34,534 bases of DNA from Candidatus Kuenenia stuttgartensis (GTDB lineage: Bacteria; Planctomycetota; Planctomycetia; Planctomycetales; Planctomycetaceae), in assembly GCA_945861465.1 (NCBI GenBank), contig CAMAVB010000054.1:1-34534 (forward strand), in the 5' to 3' direction. The position numbers and the translations under genes were made by a program. Shown in pieces: positions 14,976 to 24,324 of this stretch. Every line of letters starts with the position of its first letter. Positions within the stretch are counted from its first letter, which is position 1. Below the pieces are notes generated by a model, which had not been told where the DNA came from, searched no databases, and saw nothing but the letters and a program-made list of their open reading frames with translations.

Positions 14976-16907
14976 TCAATGACCTGCAGGAACGAGTGTC
15001 GAAAGCCGTTCAACAATTGCGGGGACCGTCGCACGAACAAGGTCTCGGTTCAGTAGTGGCAGGCGAGAATTCAGAAGCTGAATCGTTTCAGCCAATGATG
15101 TCGTGACGAACGTGGCCCCAGCCTGTTCCAGTTGCTCACGCTCCAGTTTGCAGTTGCGTTTTTGGCCCCAACGACCAACCACGATCTGCAACTCGGGCGA
15201 ACTGTCGCGCAGTCGCTTGCACAGGTAGCGCGCATGTGCAAGACCCCGTGGTGGGAGTGCTGCAATGCACAGGATTGCCGGCGGATCGATCGCGATGCGA
15301 GCGGCAAGTTCTGAAGTGAGTGTTTCGACGGCGGTCTGTTCAATAATCCATTGGACTGATCCGAGAGACTGTCGCAGCATTATCAACGCCGCAGAATCTG
15401 ATGCATCGGCTCCCGGACAAACGAGCATCGTAACACGCCTGACCTCGACAGGTACCGGGGCATCGACTTCCGCTGTCGCCAGTTTCAGTTCATCCTCTTT
15501 CCGTTGCTCAATCGTCTGAAGGAACTTCTCTGTGTGGCCAAGGGAGTTATGAACACCTGCGAGCACCAGCTTGCAATCTTCTTCCGACAGCTGGTTCCGC
15601 AGGAAGTCACGCTTTGCGAAACTCAGGGTTGGTATCAGCATTTCATCGAATACCTCCTCGGTCGGTGCATCTTTCAGTCGCAGCAGAATGAGTCTGGTGG
15701 CTTCCTGCTCGTCACCCAGCATGAATCGCTGGTAAATTCCCATATCAGAACGCAGCGCTGGTTCGCTGCCCAGCAGCAGATTCAAAAACGCCAGTTGCGG
15801 GATATTCTTGCCAATCACCATCAGGCAAACGGCAATCGGAGCTGACATCACGAGCCCGATGGGCCCCCACAGATAGCCCCAAAACGCCGCGAATATGATG
15901 AGAGCTGTCGAGGAAACGCCCGTGCTGTTACCAAAAGTCCATGGCTCGACGATATTGTTGCCGACCAGCTCAAGGACCAGAACAAGTCCGAACACGGCGA
16001 TTGGCTGGAACCAGCCCTCAGACGTCGCCAGGGCAATCGCGATCGGCCCGATTGCTCCAATCCATGGCCCAATGTAGGGAATGAACCGGAGTGATCCGGC
16101 GAGGAACCCCCACAGGAAAGCATATGGAACCTGCAAAACGAACAGGCCCAGGCCCAGCAGAATGCCGAAGCCACCATTCAGCATGGCTACCATCAGCAGA
16201 TAGCGGCCGATGCGCTCCGTCACATCCTCCAGCGCTTTGCTGGTCATAGCGACTCGCGCTCGTCCGGCGAGGACCACGACTCGATCTCGCAGGTCGTCAC
16301 GGCTGATGAGAAACACAACCAGCAGAATCAGCGAGAAAGCCAGAGTGGCCAGAACTTCAAATGCGGAGCTGAGATAGCCTGTCAGCCCCAGCCACGGCGT
16401 CGATTCTGTTCGAACGATGACGGGTCCTGAAGCACCCGCCTTATCCAGGAGACTCAGATCTTTGATTTCACCTTGTGGAGTTGTTTGTTCTGCGGAGGGC
16501 AATGCCGTCGCTTCGCTGATTTCCTCAGCCATCTTTTCGAACTGAGCCGCCATAGGGCTGGACCCAAACTGCCGCAGAGTTTTCACCTTGGCCTTGATGT
16601 TCGCCGTATTCTGAGGTAATTCCGCGACAAGAATCGTGACTTGTCGTGCGACCAGGCCGCCGATCAACAGCATCACCAAGCCAGCTGCGGAAACACCGAG
16701 CATGACGGCCGGCGTTCTTCCAAGGCCCCGCTGCTGCAGTTTGTTGATGATCGGGTTTAGCAAAAAGGTGAGCAGGATCGCCAGTGCGATCGGAACCAGT
16801 ACGGGCCGTCCCCAATACAGTCCAATCACAATGATGAGGCTGAACACCGTTCCGGAAAGAATGATGATCGCGTTTTGCCACGAGGGAATGATCCGCGTTT
16901 TTGTCAT
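14976..16907 (-). CDS. AI-2E family transporter with C-terminal alpha/beta domain
   Basis: A 643-residue protein. The first 350 residues form the AI-2E/PerM permease domain with about eight membrane helices: paired N-terminal helices (15-55), a periplasmic loop (85-175), then the FIPYIGPWIGAIGPIAIALA region and the AFWGYLWGPIGLVMSAPI / GKNIPQLAFLNLLLGSEP signature. Residues 370-490 form a charged helical linker and 490-640 an alpha/beta domain (VTMLVCPGADASDSAAL, AILCIAALPPRGLAHARYL, ELQIVVGRWG) that looks like a Rossmann or B12-binding-type fold without visible ligand residues. Substrates of such long members are unknown; family members export small molecules or act as Na+/H+ antiporters. 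A relic of a related gene sits at 1789-1950. Confidence 0.9.
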   Translation of the reverse strand: MTKTRIIPSWQNAIIILSGTVFSLIIVIGLYWGRPVLVPIALAILLTFLLNPIINKLQQRGLGRTPAVMLGVSAAGLVMLLIGGLVARQVTILVAELPQNTANIKAKVKTLRQFGSSPMAAQFEKMAEEISEATALPSAEQTTPQGEIKDLSLLDKAGASGPVIVRTESTPWLGLTGYLSSAFEVLATLAFSLILLVVFLISRDDLRDRVVVLAGRARVAMTSKALEDVTERIGRYLLMVAMLNGGFGILLGLGLFVLQVPYAFLWGFLAGSLRFIPYIGPWIGAIGPIAIALATSEGWFQPIAVFGLVLVLELVGNNIVEPWTFGNSTGVSSTALIIFAAFWGYLWGPIGLVMSAPIAVCLMVIGKNIPQLAFLNLLLGSEPALRSDMGIYQRFMLGDEQEATRLILLRLKDAPTEEVFDEMLIPTLSFAKRDFLRNQLSEEDCKLVLAGVHNSLGHTEKFLQTIEQRKEDELKLATAEVDAPVPVEVRRVTMLVCPGADASDSAALIMLRQSLGSVQWIIEQTAVETLTSELAARIAIDPPAILCIAALPPRGLAHARYLCKRLRDSSPELQIVVGRWGQKRNCKLEREQLEQAGATFVTTSLAETIQLLNSRLPLLNRDLVRATVPAIVERLSTLVPAGH

Positions 16908-17023
16908 AAGGGCTGTCTCAGCTGTAGCAGTGAATACCGACGCAACCAGTCATTCAGCGAGATTGTCAGGAACATTCGAACCATGTGCAAACTTCGATAC
17001 GTTTGATGTTTGCTGAAACCGAT

Positions 17024-18625
17024 TCACACGTCGGCCAATAGCGGAGATTCCATCGGCAGCACAACTGGGTTCACTGCAGCAAGGTCGCAATTCGCCGGGC
17101 CGCATAGAAGTGCCCCTTGCATATCGAATCGGGAACCATGACACGGACAGTCCCAAGTGCTTTCATTGGCGTTCCATTCTACAACACACCCAAGATGCGG
17201 ACAAACAGCGGAGCACTCGTGCAGCGTTCCGGCTTCGTCTCGATAAGCGGCGACTTTCGTCAGACCCCGTCGCACCACAGCTCCGGTGCCTGACACAATT
17301 TCCTCTATGCTGCTGACGTCTCCACCGGTCACCCAGGCACCGTATTGAAGGGCGACATTCACGTTTTCTTTCACAAATCGTTCCGCGGCAGCCAACGTCT
17401 TTCGAGCCGGATCGTAGAGCGACGCCCAGGGGTTTTCCCGCTCCATGATCAAGTCGGTCAACAATATCCCTGCGATTGTCCCGTGCGTCATTCCCTGTCC
17501 GGAATCGCCTGTTGCGATAAAGATGTTGGGGCCGTCCAGCGGATTTCGGCCGATGTAGGCCAGACCATCCATTGTTTCCAGTACCTGTCCGGACCATTGG
17601 CAACACCTCGCGCCAGCCATTGGGAATCGTTCGCGAGTCCATGCTTCGAGGCGTGCATAGCGTTCCTCTGCGTCGCTCGCCTGGCCGGTTTTGTGATCCT
17701 CGCCACCCACGATGAGCAGCTCTTCCGTAAGCGACTCGCCGCTCGGTTCGCCTGCCGCCACGTCGGCCGGAAGATATTGGAGCCGAACATAGTGATAAGG
17801 GTCTTCTGTATCCCAGAACAAGGCTCGCGGGACAGTACCGCGAGGAACACGAAAGCCGAGCACGTAACTCATGTACGGTGCCTGCTTGGTATGCATCGTG
17901 ACGAAATCGTTGAACGGCGTGTTCGTGGCCACGACGACATCCGTTGCTGTGATCGTGAACTCTCCGTGTGTCGTGACTCGAGCCGGAGGGCCGCATTCAA
18001 TCTTTTCGGCACGTGTCTCCGTAAAAATCGTTCCTCCCATCCTCCGAATGGATTTCGTCAGTCCAGCGAGATACTTCCGAGGATGAAATTGCCCCTGGCG
18101 CGGAAATCGAAGACACACGCCGGTGTCGAATGGGAAGATCGGCGATGACTGGACAAGCTCCACATTTGCCACACCGGCTCGTCGAGCAGCCTGGAATTCA
18201 TTCTCCAGCAGCTCTGGCCCGGTCTCCGCAGGGGAGAACAGGAATCCGTCCAGCCGTTCGAAGTCGCAATCGATCCCTTCTCGGGCTGCGATCGCTTCGA
18301 TCGTGTCAATCGCCGCCGTGTGACTTTCCGCTGCCAGCTTCGCTCCGTCCTGACCGTGCCAGCTTTCGATCTCGGTATATCGATCGTCGATGGCATTCGA
18401 CAGATGTGCTGTCGTCCGTTCCGTTTGTCCGCCTCCGACCGGTCCGTCGTCCAGAATGACGACCGACTTTCCTTCCTTCAGCAGCAGGTAGGCGGTCGTC
18501 ATGCCTGAGATCCCGGCACCGATAACACAAACGTCCGCTTCGACGTCGGCGGTCAGCGCAGTATCAACGACAATCTCTCCGGTCTGCATCCAGACGGATG
18601 TGGTTTGTCCCAACTTTGTATTCAC
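17024..18625 (-). CDS. FAD-dependent oxidoreductase with C-terminal Rieske domain
   Basis: A 533-residue protein. Residues 25-400 are a DadA/glycine-oxidase-type FAD domain with VCVIGAGISGMTTAYLLLKE (dinucleotide motif) and the C-terminal FIATGDSGQGMTHGTIAG FAD contact. Residues 440-525 are a Rieske domain with ligands in CPHLGC and CPCHGS (Cys-His and Cys-His pairs), so a 2Fe-2S cluster is expected. This fusion is common and probably moves electrons from an unknown amine or aldehyde substrate; the exact reaction is not known. The start is GTG with AAAGGAAC seven bases upstream. No signal peptide is seen. It appears to be a single gene, 98 bases past the AI-2E permease start. Confidence 0.9.
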   Translation of the reverse strand: MNTKLGQTTSVWMQTGEIVVDTALTADVEADVCVIGAGISGMTTAYLLLKEGKSVVILDDGPVGGGQTERTTAHLSNAIDDRYTEIESWHGQDGAKLAAESHTAAIDTIEAIAAREGIDCDFERLDGFLFSPAETGPELLENEFQAARRAGVANVELVQSSPIFPFDTGVCLRFPRQGQFHPRKYLAGLTKSIRRMGGTIFTETRAEKIECGPPARVTTHGEFTITATDVVVATNTPFNDFVTMHTKQAPYMSYVLGFRVPRGTVPRALFWDTEDPYHYVRLQYLPADVAAGEPSGESLTEELLIVGGEDHKTGQASDAEERYARLEAWTRERFPMAGARCCQWSGQVLETMDGLAYIGRNPLDGPNIFIATGDSGQGMTHGTIAGILLTDLIMERENPWASLYDPARKTLAAAERFVKENVNVALQYGAWVTGGDVSSIEEIVSGTGAVVRRGLTKVAAYRDEAGTLHECSAVCPHLGCVVEWNANESTWDCPCHGSRFDMQGALLCGPANCDLAAVNPVVLPMESPLLADV

Positions 18626-18764
18626 GGCTCAGGTTCCTTTGTAAAAGTCAATGAGGACGCGGCCTTCATCCCAATTCAATCTACTGTTCGACAGGTCAAA
18701 CACGGTTCCCGCTCGTGGTTCATGAATATGCAGGCAAATCGCCATCATGTTATGCCGTCAGATG

Positions 18765-19451
18765 CTAATCGCCGGAGCCGCAATCTCGATTGAATGCCTC
18801 GCTGAACCAGGTCGTAATCGCCGTTTCCTGGGTCCGCGCACCAATGACGAATGCCAAGGCCAGGCGGATCACTTCCACGCGCAGGATTTCTGGCTTCTCC
18901 TCGTCTTGAGCGGATGACTGAGCGCGGTCGCTGAGTTGACTGAGAATGAGTGCGATTTTGTCGAATTCGATATGCAGCAGTTGTTCATCGGTAGCCCGCA
19001 GCTCCGCAACTCGACTCGAAAGATCTGTATCTTCCCGCAGGATCGTAGCGTACAAGTTGGCATGTGCGAGTTGTACGTCCTCTCGCAAGAGAACTCCAAG
19101 TTGTTGATGTGTGCGAATTGCAGCGGTCACCCAGTCCGCTAATTCGCCCGATATTAGCGGACGTTCGAGCGACGTTTCAAAGTCTTCCAGAGCCTTCTTG
19201 AACGAATCCGCTTGAGTGACGGCTGTCGGCGAAGCCAGCGTGGGATCGTCGGAGGACACTGCAGCCAGACGCTGCTCAGCAACATCGATCGCATTCCTGG
19301 CGAGTTCCGAACTGCCCACGAGATGGACCAGTTTCTGCGCTTCGAGTTGCACATGCTCCGAGACATGCTCATGCTCGGTCCAATCGACTGACTCCGAGAC
19401 CATCACTGGCATTGGCGATGTCGATGGCGTGGTATTTGTTTCGCGTTTCAT
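18765..19451 (-). CDS. uncharacterised helical protein, about 228 residues
   Basis: Not recognised. From the ATG at 19451 (GGGGAG eight bases upstream) the protein is almost wholly helical and acidic: a Ser/Thr/Pro-rich start, HVQLEAQKLVHLVGSSELAR, a long middle with many Glu/Asp/Leu, VTAAIRTHQQLGVLLRED and a C-terminal FVIGARTQETAITTWFSEAF. There are no membrane helices in this part and no Cys pairs. The frame stays open to a GTG at 19736 with AAGGATTCCTTC upstream, adding a membrane helix (about residues 14-32 of the longer form); that longer form is possible, but its last 35 residues before 19451 look non-coding. The order suggests a stress-related or hemerythrin-like bundle only by shape. 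Confidence 0.6.
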   Translation of the reverse strand: MKRETNTTPSTSPMPVMVSESVDWTEHEHVSEHVQLEAQKLVHLVGSSELARNAIDVAEQRLAAVSSDDPTLASPTAVTQADSFKKALEDFETSLERPLISGELADWVTAAIRTHQQLGVLLREDVQLAHANLYATILREDTDLSSRVAELRATDEQLLHIEFDKIALILSQLSDRAQSSAQDEEKPEILRVEVIRLALAFVIGARTQETAITTWFSEAFNRDCGSGD

Positions 19452-19564
19452 AGGATCGTCTCCCCAATTTCCGGAACAGCCACCTGCCCATAGGCTGTGC
19501 CGGTGAGGGCAAATCCCATCACTGCCCACGAAGATGAGTTCACAACTGTATTCCTTAAGACCAT
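19448..19564 (-). CDS. possible 38-residue peptide upstream of the helical protein
   Basis: An ATG at 19564 is preceded by GAGGAA with a 7-base gap. The frame encodes 38 residues with a signal-peptide-like part (SSSWAVMGFALTGTAYGQ) and a short tail ending in PEIGETIL. Its TGA overlaps the ATG of the next gene as ATGA, which is typical of translational coupling. It uses a different frame from the longer alternative of the downstream gene, so only one of the two readings can be right. Could be a leader peptide, a small envelope protein, or chance. Confidence 0.35.
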   Translation of the reverse strand: MVLRNTVVNSSSWAVMGFALTGTAYGQVAVPEIGETIL

Positions 19565-19965
19565 CGTCCATTTCCTCACAAAGTTTCTTCTTGTGTATGG
19601 GATTACCACGGAGCCGGGACGAACCATTCGCCCATATTTGATTCAGTCCCATGCAAAGCCAACACAGCGTTGCTGCGAGTACGACAATCGACGTGGCCAA
19701 CGGGCATTCTGCCCAGGCAATCAACGTGCCGGTCACGAAGGAATCCTTCCAATCGCCTCGTTACGGGCGCAATGCTGAATTGCCTGCGAATGATTTGCCT
19801 TCCTGGCGGAATTGGTTCAGTGACTTAAAGAATTGTGGGTAGACATCGCGGCAAACGGGCGGAGGTGGTCGCCATCCTGCCAGGATGATCGATCAACAGC
19901 CGCCTATGTGGCGAACATCGACCGATTCGCGACAATCGGTCCCAAACCACGAGAGTCACCCGTGA
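19565..19965. other. intergenic stretch
   Basis: About 400 bases with no convincing gene, except the possible N-terminal extension (19452-19736) of the helical protein. Two short hairpins lie near its left end after the PP2C gene: CATCCTGCCAGGATG at about 19874 and GACCGAT/ATCGGTC at about 19920, neither with a T run. Confidence 0.4.
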
Positions 19966-20958
19966 TCAGGATACTTTGTTACGAGTGACTTGAGGAAGTT
20001 GCTCCAGAGCAACTTCATTCATGACACTGCTTCGAAAATCTGTCTCAGCGGTTGCAATGTGGAAGTCAGCGACCACCACGGTAATGTTGTCTCGACCTCC
20101 CGCTTCGTTTGCACGCGCGACAAGTTCCCGACAAGCCTCTTCCGATTTGTCTGCGGCGTGAAGGATCTGGTTGATCTCGTCGTCCGAGAGCATTCCCGTC
20201 ACTCCATCCGAACAAAGCAGCAGCCGGTCACCGCCTTCCAGCAACAACTTGTGCACTTCGACTTTGAGATTGGCTGAACTGCCCCCGACGGCGTTGGTGA
20301 TGACATGACGCAGGCGGTGATTCGCTGCGTCTTCGATGGCCACGGTGCCGTTGCGGACCATTTCTTCCACCAGAGTGTGGTCGTGCGTCAATCGATCGAG
20401 AATTCCCTGACGTCGCAGGTAGCAGCGACTATCGCCGACATGCGCGACGAATAACACGTCATTCAGACTGTAAGCCAGCGTCAGCGTAGTCCCCATCCCG
20501 CGTAGTTCCGGCCAATCCTTTGCTTCGGCCAGGACGCGGGCGTTCGCCTCGCTCAAGGCTGTCTGAAAGTCCGCCAACACCTGATCCTGATCCGGGTCTC
20601 TAAATTGCGCGAACCACTTGAAGGCACCAAGAACATATGATTCAACCGAGTTGATGGCCATGGCGCTGGCTTGCTCCCCTCCGGCATGACCTCCCATGCC
20701 GTCGGCAACGACGAACAGGTGACTGCGATCCTGGCTAGGCTGCATCCTCCGCTGGGGGATACTCGTTTGCTCGACATGCAAGGCTTTGAGCAGCACGGCG
20801 ACCAGGAATTGATCCTCGTTTGTGGCACGCACCGTGCCAGCGTCTGTCAGACCAAAACTGCGTACGGACAATAATGGGTGATCCTCCGACAGCGGCGCAG
20901 CGCCAACAACATCCCGATTCACGTCGGTATCGCCTGAAGACATCTCTAAACTGCTCAT
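19966..20958 (-). CDS. PP2C-type protein serine/threonine phosphatase
   Basis: A single-domain PP2C (PPM) phosphatase of about 330 residues. All metal and active-site motifs are present in order: RATNEDQFLV, VVADGMGGHAGGEQAS, MGTTLTLAY, FVAHVGDSRCYLRR, LTHDHTLVEEMV, VITNAVGG, LLLCSDGVTGMLSDDEI and GGRDNITVVVADF. An insert of about 30 residues follows the first motif (SIPQRRMQPSQDRS). It removes phosphate from Ser/Thr, often opposing Hanks-type kinases, none of which is in the window. The start is uncertain: 20958 and 21015 both have weak ribosome sites; the domain begins about 30 residues after the nearer one. Acts in the cytoplasm (no signal peptide). Confidence 0.92.
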   Translation of the reverse strand: MSSLEMSSGDTDVNRDVVGAAPLSEDHPLLSVRSFGLTDAGTVRATNEDQFLVAVLLKALHVEQTSIPQRRMQPSQDRSHLFVVADGMGGHAGGEQASAMAINSVESYVLGAFKWFAQFRDPDQDQVLADFQTALSEANARVLAEAKDWPELRGMGTTLTLAYSLNDVLFVAHVGDSRCYLRRQGILDRLTHDHTLVEEMVRNGTVAIEDAANHRLRHVITNAVGGSSANLKVEVHKLLLEGGDRLLLCSDGVTGMLSDDEINQILHAADKSEEACRELVARANEAGGRDNITVVVADFHIATAETDFRSSVMNEVALEQLPQVTRNKVS

Positions 20959-21102
20959 AGATCCGTCCCACAGGTGAGGTGATCCGTCGTGTTTACCGTA
21001 TCCCGTTGAGAGCATTTATCTCGTTCGATGATCGCCATTCGTATTTTCCTTGAATGAATCAGAGCCATGTCGAATTGTTGAACACAACAACACGTCTTTA
21101 GC

Positions 21103-22221
21103 TCAGTGACACGAATTCGGTTCCAATTGAGAGCAGCTTTCGTCTGCGCTCGTCGGCGCACCCGACGTCACGCCTGCTCGCTGACGACGCCAGGCGGCTG
21201 AGACGGGGTACGCCCAGCGGCGGATGCGGTTGATGCCTCCCAGGGGACGATGGGCAGCGAGCGCATGCCAAACATTGAACGCGAGGTTCCGATATTCATC
21301 CTGTTGCCGCAGCAATGCGATGTCCTGACGCGGGAGAATGAGTTGCGCGACAGTTCGATACGGGGATTCGCTTTCCGGCCATTCGATGGTGACATCTTCG
21401 ATGGGCATCGTTTGATCGGATGTGCGCAGTTGCACCTGGAAATCAAACAGCACCTGCTCCGTTCGCAATGTTTCTTCGAGCGCCAATCGCAGCGCGTCGC
21501 TGTCGGACCCCAATCGCTTGACCAGATCCAGGTACGAGTCAGCGCGATCACCGACTGGCTTCGCCCGGTATTTTACCACGTATTTCCCGAACCGAATCGG
21601 GGACGTGCTGAAGTAGGTGTTACTCGCCAGGTGCGCGGGGAGTTTTCCCGCAATTTGGGCGACGCCCAGCATCTCACGCCAATGCCAATGAAGTGGATTC
21701 CAATCGCCCCCGGTCAGCGCTCCGCGCGCCGTGGCCAGCGGGCTGTCGTCCGCTTCGACCAGAACTCGCTCCAGGCGCAGAAAGTCCTTTGCGTTGCGGG
21801 CGAAAAACACGGGGTGGTTGATCATCAGGAAATCCTGCGTCGGGCCGTCCTGCTCGTCCGCCGAGACGATGTCACCGGTCACCCCCAGCACCTTGACCGC
21901 CATGCCGCGAGCGTCAGGAATCGCATCGGCATGCGGCTCGCTGGCTGCGTTGGAAAACCGAACCACTGTCCGGAAGACTCTCTCGCGTTCAAAAAGTCCC
22001 TGCGCAAGTTCGTCCGGCAAGTCCGGCAGCACCCGGAGTTCTCCCTGGGCGTAACCATGCGATTTGACATGGACGTCCGAGCGAAACTCGCCGCTGCTGG
22101 CCTGAGTTCGCGCTAGAAGCACCTTCATTGCCTGGACCACGCGCTTGATATCGTCCGCCTCGTCCGACGGAATCGTTTCGACGTCATCCGCGTAAGGCAG
22201 GGGTTGGTTCGCGTTCTTCAT
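21103..22221 (-). CDS. catalase-like haem protein
   Basis: A 372-residue member of the small catalase-like family that lacks the large C-terminal parts of true catalases. Visible features: SDVHVKSHGYAQGELRVL (strand with the distal His), VFRTVVRFSNAASEPHADAI, ARGMAVKVLGV, the QDFLMINHPVFFARNAKDFL signature and, near the end, a Tyr in INRIRRWAYP where the proximal haem ligand would be. Family members act as peroxidases or in peroxide/lipid chemistry with low catalase activity; the reaction here is not known. Start at 22221 chosen for AAGGAACATACC before ATG. It follows the small membrane protein gene (start of this gene is 11 bases upstream of that gene's stop), so they form a pair. Confidence 0.8.
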   Translation of the reverse strand: MKNANQPLPYADDVETIPSDEADDIKRVVQAMKVLLARTQASSGEFRSDVHVKSHGYAQGELRVLPDLPDELAQGLFERERVFRTVVRFSNAASEPHADAIPDARGMAVKVLGVTGDIVSADEQDGPTQDFLMINHPVFFARNAKDFLRLERVLVEADDSPLATARGALTGGDWNPLHWHWREMLGVAQIAGKLPAHLASNTYFSTSPIRFGKYVVKYRAKPVGDRADSYLDLVKRLGSDSDALRLALEETLRTEQVLFDFQVQLRTSDQTMPIEDVTIEWPESESPYRTVAQLILPRQDIALLRQQDEYRNLAFNVWHALAAHRPLGGINRIRRWAYPVSAAWRRQRAGVTSGAPTSADESCSQLEPNSCH

Positions 22222-22231
22222 GGTATGTTCC

Positions 22232-22507
22232 TTATTCAAGGGCCTTTGGCGTACTCGACCGTCTGGGCATGAATGCGATTACGGCCACGTACAACAGCGC
22301 TGCGGGGCTCGCGAACAACATCAGGAGCGGCCAAAGATTGCTCTCCTGCAAAAGGCCAACGACCGCATGGACGAACACCGGCACCATGACTAAGAGCGGC
22401 AGGCCGGCGGCGATCCGGGATCCGCCCGTAGAGCGGATCATCGCGACAACTTGCACTACCACATAGGCCGGAATCGTCAGCCACAGTAAATCAAGAGGCA
22501 TACCCAT
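22232..22507 (-). CDS. small membrane protein, three helices
   Basis: About 91 residues with three hydrophobic segments (roughly 5-25, 35-58 and 62-80: LLWLTIPAYVVVQVVAMI, GLPLLVMVPVFVHAVVGLL, PLLMLFASPAALLYVAVIAF) and a basic tail. No family recognised. The start at 22507 has GAGG seven bases upstream; other ATGs lie at 22501 and 22519. It is followed at 22221 by the catalase-like gene with a 10-base gap, so both are probably on one transcript; a helper role for the haem protein is only a guess. Confidence 0.65.
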   Translation of the reverse strand: MGMPLDLLWLTIPAYVVVQVVAMIRSTGGSRIAAGLPLLVMVPVFVHAVVGLLQESNLWPLLMLFASPAALLYVAVIAFMPRRSSTPKALE

Positions 22508-22714
22508 AATAATCCTCATCTATAAACTCGACGACTCCGATCACAGAGAAGCGACAGGAATGCGACATGAGTTGTGGTCCCGGCCAGGTGGTCCTTGCCA
22601 CGCAATAGTCGTGATGTCCTTTAATGTCCTGAACGAGTGTGGCCAGTCTTTCTATTCCCATCGTCTCCTGGCCGAGTCCGACATTCACAAACGTTTCATT
22701 TCACAAATCGCCGA

Positions 22715-23987
22715 TCAGAGCACTCTCAGAAATGCGACGAGGTCTGCCTTCTCGTCAATGGTCAGCTTGAGTTCCAAAATCAGATTGAAGAACTCGACGG
22801 TATCGTCCAGCGTGAGTAGTCGCCCGTCGTGCAGATAGGGTGGCGAGTCCTTAATGCCACGCAACGGAAATGTCTTGATCGGCCCGTCGGCCGACGCCAT
22901 CCGTCCATTAACTGTTTGCGGCCTGAAGAACCGTTCGACCTGCAGATTGTGCATCAGGTTGTCGGTATAGTACGGTGCCGTGTGGCACGTCGCGCATTGC
23001 GCTTTCCCAAAGAACAGTTTCTCACCACGCAACTCGGACTCGCGGGCAAGTGATGGGTTCAGTCGGCCAAGGATGTTCAGTTTCGGGGCGGGCGGAAAAT
23101 CCAGCAATGCCTGAAATTCGGCCATGAAGTGGACCTGACTGCCGCGCTCCAGGATGTTGACGCCCTTTTTCGTGGCAAGCACAGGATCACCATCGAAATA
23201 TGCGGCTCGTTGCTCAAATTCCGTGAAATCTTCTACGCTTTTCAACGCTCGCTGAGATCCAAACAGGCGCTGAATGTTGACTCCGCGCAGCGTCGGGGTA
23301 TCGAGCCGATGCCGGAATTCCTGGGGGCGAACGTCTCCGGCCAGATGCGTTGAGGCATTGGTGTGTCCGTTCGCGTGACAGTCGAAACACGCCACTCCGC
23401 GACTCGGGCGAACCGAGCGACGGTCATCAGTCTGGTTAAACTGCTGCTGCATAAACGGCGCGACAAGCAACCGCAGTCCTTCCAGTTGTTTTGGATTCAA
23501 CGCATTTTTGAAGAGTTCATGGAAATTGTCCATGGTCACGAGCTTACCCTGTGAAACGTCGCCAAGGTCAGGTCGCGTAGTCAGATAAATCGCGGGCGGA
23601 AACTCGGGAAGAAAGTGATCAGGCAAATCGTAATCAAGGTCAAATCGTGACAGATCACGAGCCTCCTGTTTCTTGATTTCGTCGATATGAAACTTCGGGA
23701 ACAGCATGCCTCCTTCCGGGTGATTGGGGTGCGGCAGCGGAAGAAATCCTGCGGGAAACAAACTTCCTTCGCGAATTTCTGCCGGCGTCATCTCGGCCAA
23801 ATCTTTCCACGACTGCCCATTGGCAAGTCGAACGCGAACGCCGTCCTGCACGGGCTTCTTTCGTGCCATTCTGAAGGATGGGCGGCTTCCGGACGGCATC
23901 CTGGCCGCTGGCCGCGCACAGAGACAGAGTCATTGCGAGAATCGTTCCTGCATACTTCGTGCAGCGTCGATGTTGAAGGTCAACCAT
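22715..23987 (-). CDS. di-haem cytochrome c peroxidase-like protein, apparent frameshift after the signal peptide
   Basis: The main frame (22715-23899) encodes a two-haem protein of the MauG/cytochrome c peroxidase type: VACFDCHANGHTN and AQCATCHTAPYYTDN are the two CxxCH sites, with the conserved FPLRGIKDSPPYLHDGR and LTLDDTVEFFN near the end. It would act in the periplasm, reducing peroxide. The N-terminus lies in another frame: an ATG at 23987 with AGGAG six bases upstream encodes a basic start, a hydrophobic run (YAGTILAMTLSLCAASG) and a plausible cleavage site, then 'KPPILQNGTK'. The frames meet at about 23845-23870, where one base too many (near acgaaagaagccc) would join NGTK to KPVQDGVRV. 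Either a real mutation or a sequence error. Confidence 0.8.
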
Positions 23988-24049
23988 AGGAAACTCCTGC
24001 ATGCCATTCAAAGACTGACGATTGTTGCGTTACTCAGCACGGCTGCCAG

Positions 24050-24307
24050 TTATTCTGAACCGTTCAATGGATTCTCATTTCGGGTCTTTGATGTACCCAC
24101 ATCCTGCGAGGTCCAGACTCCGCTCAGATCGACTCGTCGATGATCGCCGAGATCAGGGATCACATCAGCAGGCGCGTCCTTGAGGAGCCCGCTATGTTCT
24201 GACATTGAATCGTCTTTACAAACGGTCGTCATCATGGCAATCCTGATACCCCGGATATGGCTTGCCAGGTGGTCAATGTCCCGCGGTGATGTCGCAGTTA
24301 ATGTCAT
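24050..24307 (-). pseudogene. fragment of a general-stress (pyridoxamine-phosphate-oxidase-like) protein
   Basis: An 85-codon frame. Residues 8-38 (DIDHLASHIRGIRIAMMTTV, then DDSMSEHSG) resemble the start of general stress protein 26-type flavin-binding split-barrel proteins ('L..IKDIRIAMLTTVD.DGSLRSRPM'), which normally run to about 150-170 residues. The rest (LLKDAPADVIPDLGDHRRVD) shows no similarity and the barrel is missing. No good ribosome site precedes the ATG. Probably a decayed gene; could also be an unrelated short protein. Confidence 0.4.
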
Positions 24308-24324
24308 CAGTTTTTCGTTCGGTG

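Noticed and set aside
21070-21125. TTTAGCTCAGTGAC...GGTTCCAATTG looks a little like tRNA D- and T-arms.
   Set aside because: No acceptor stem, no anticodon arm with proper spacing, and it overlaps the end of the catalase-like gene.
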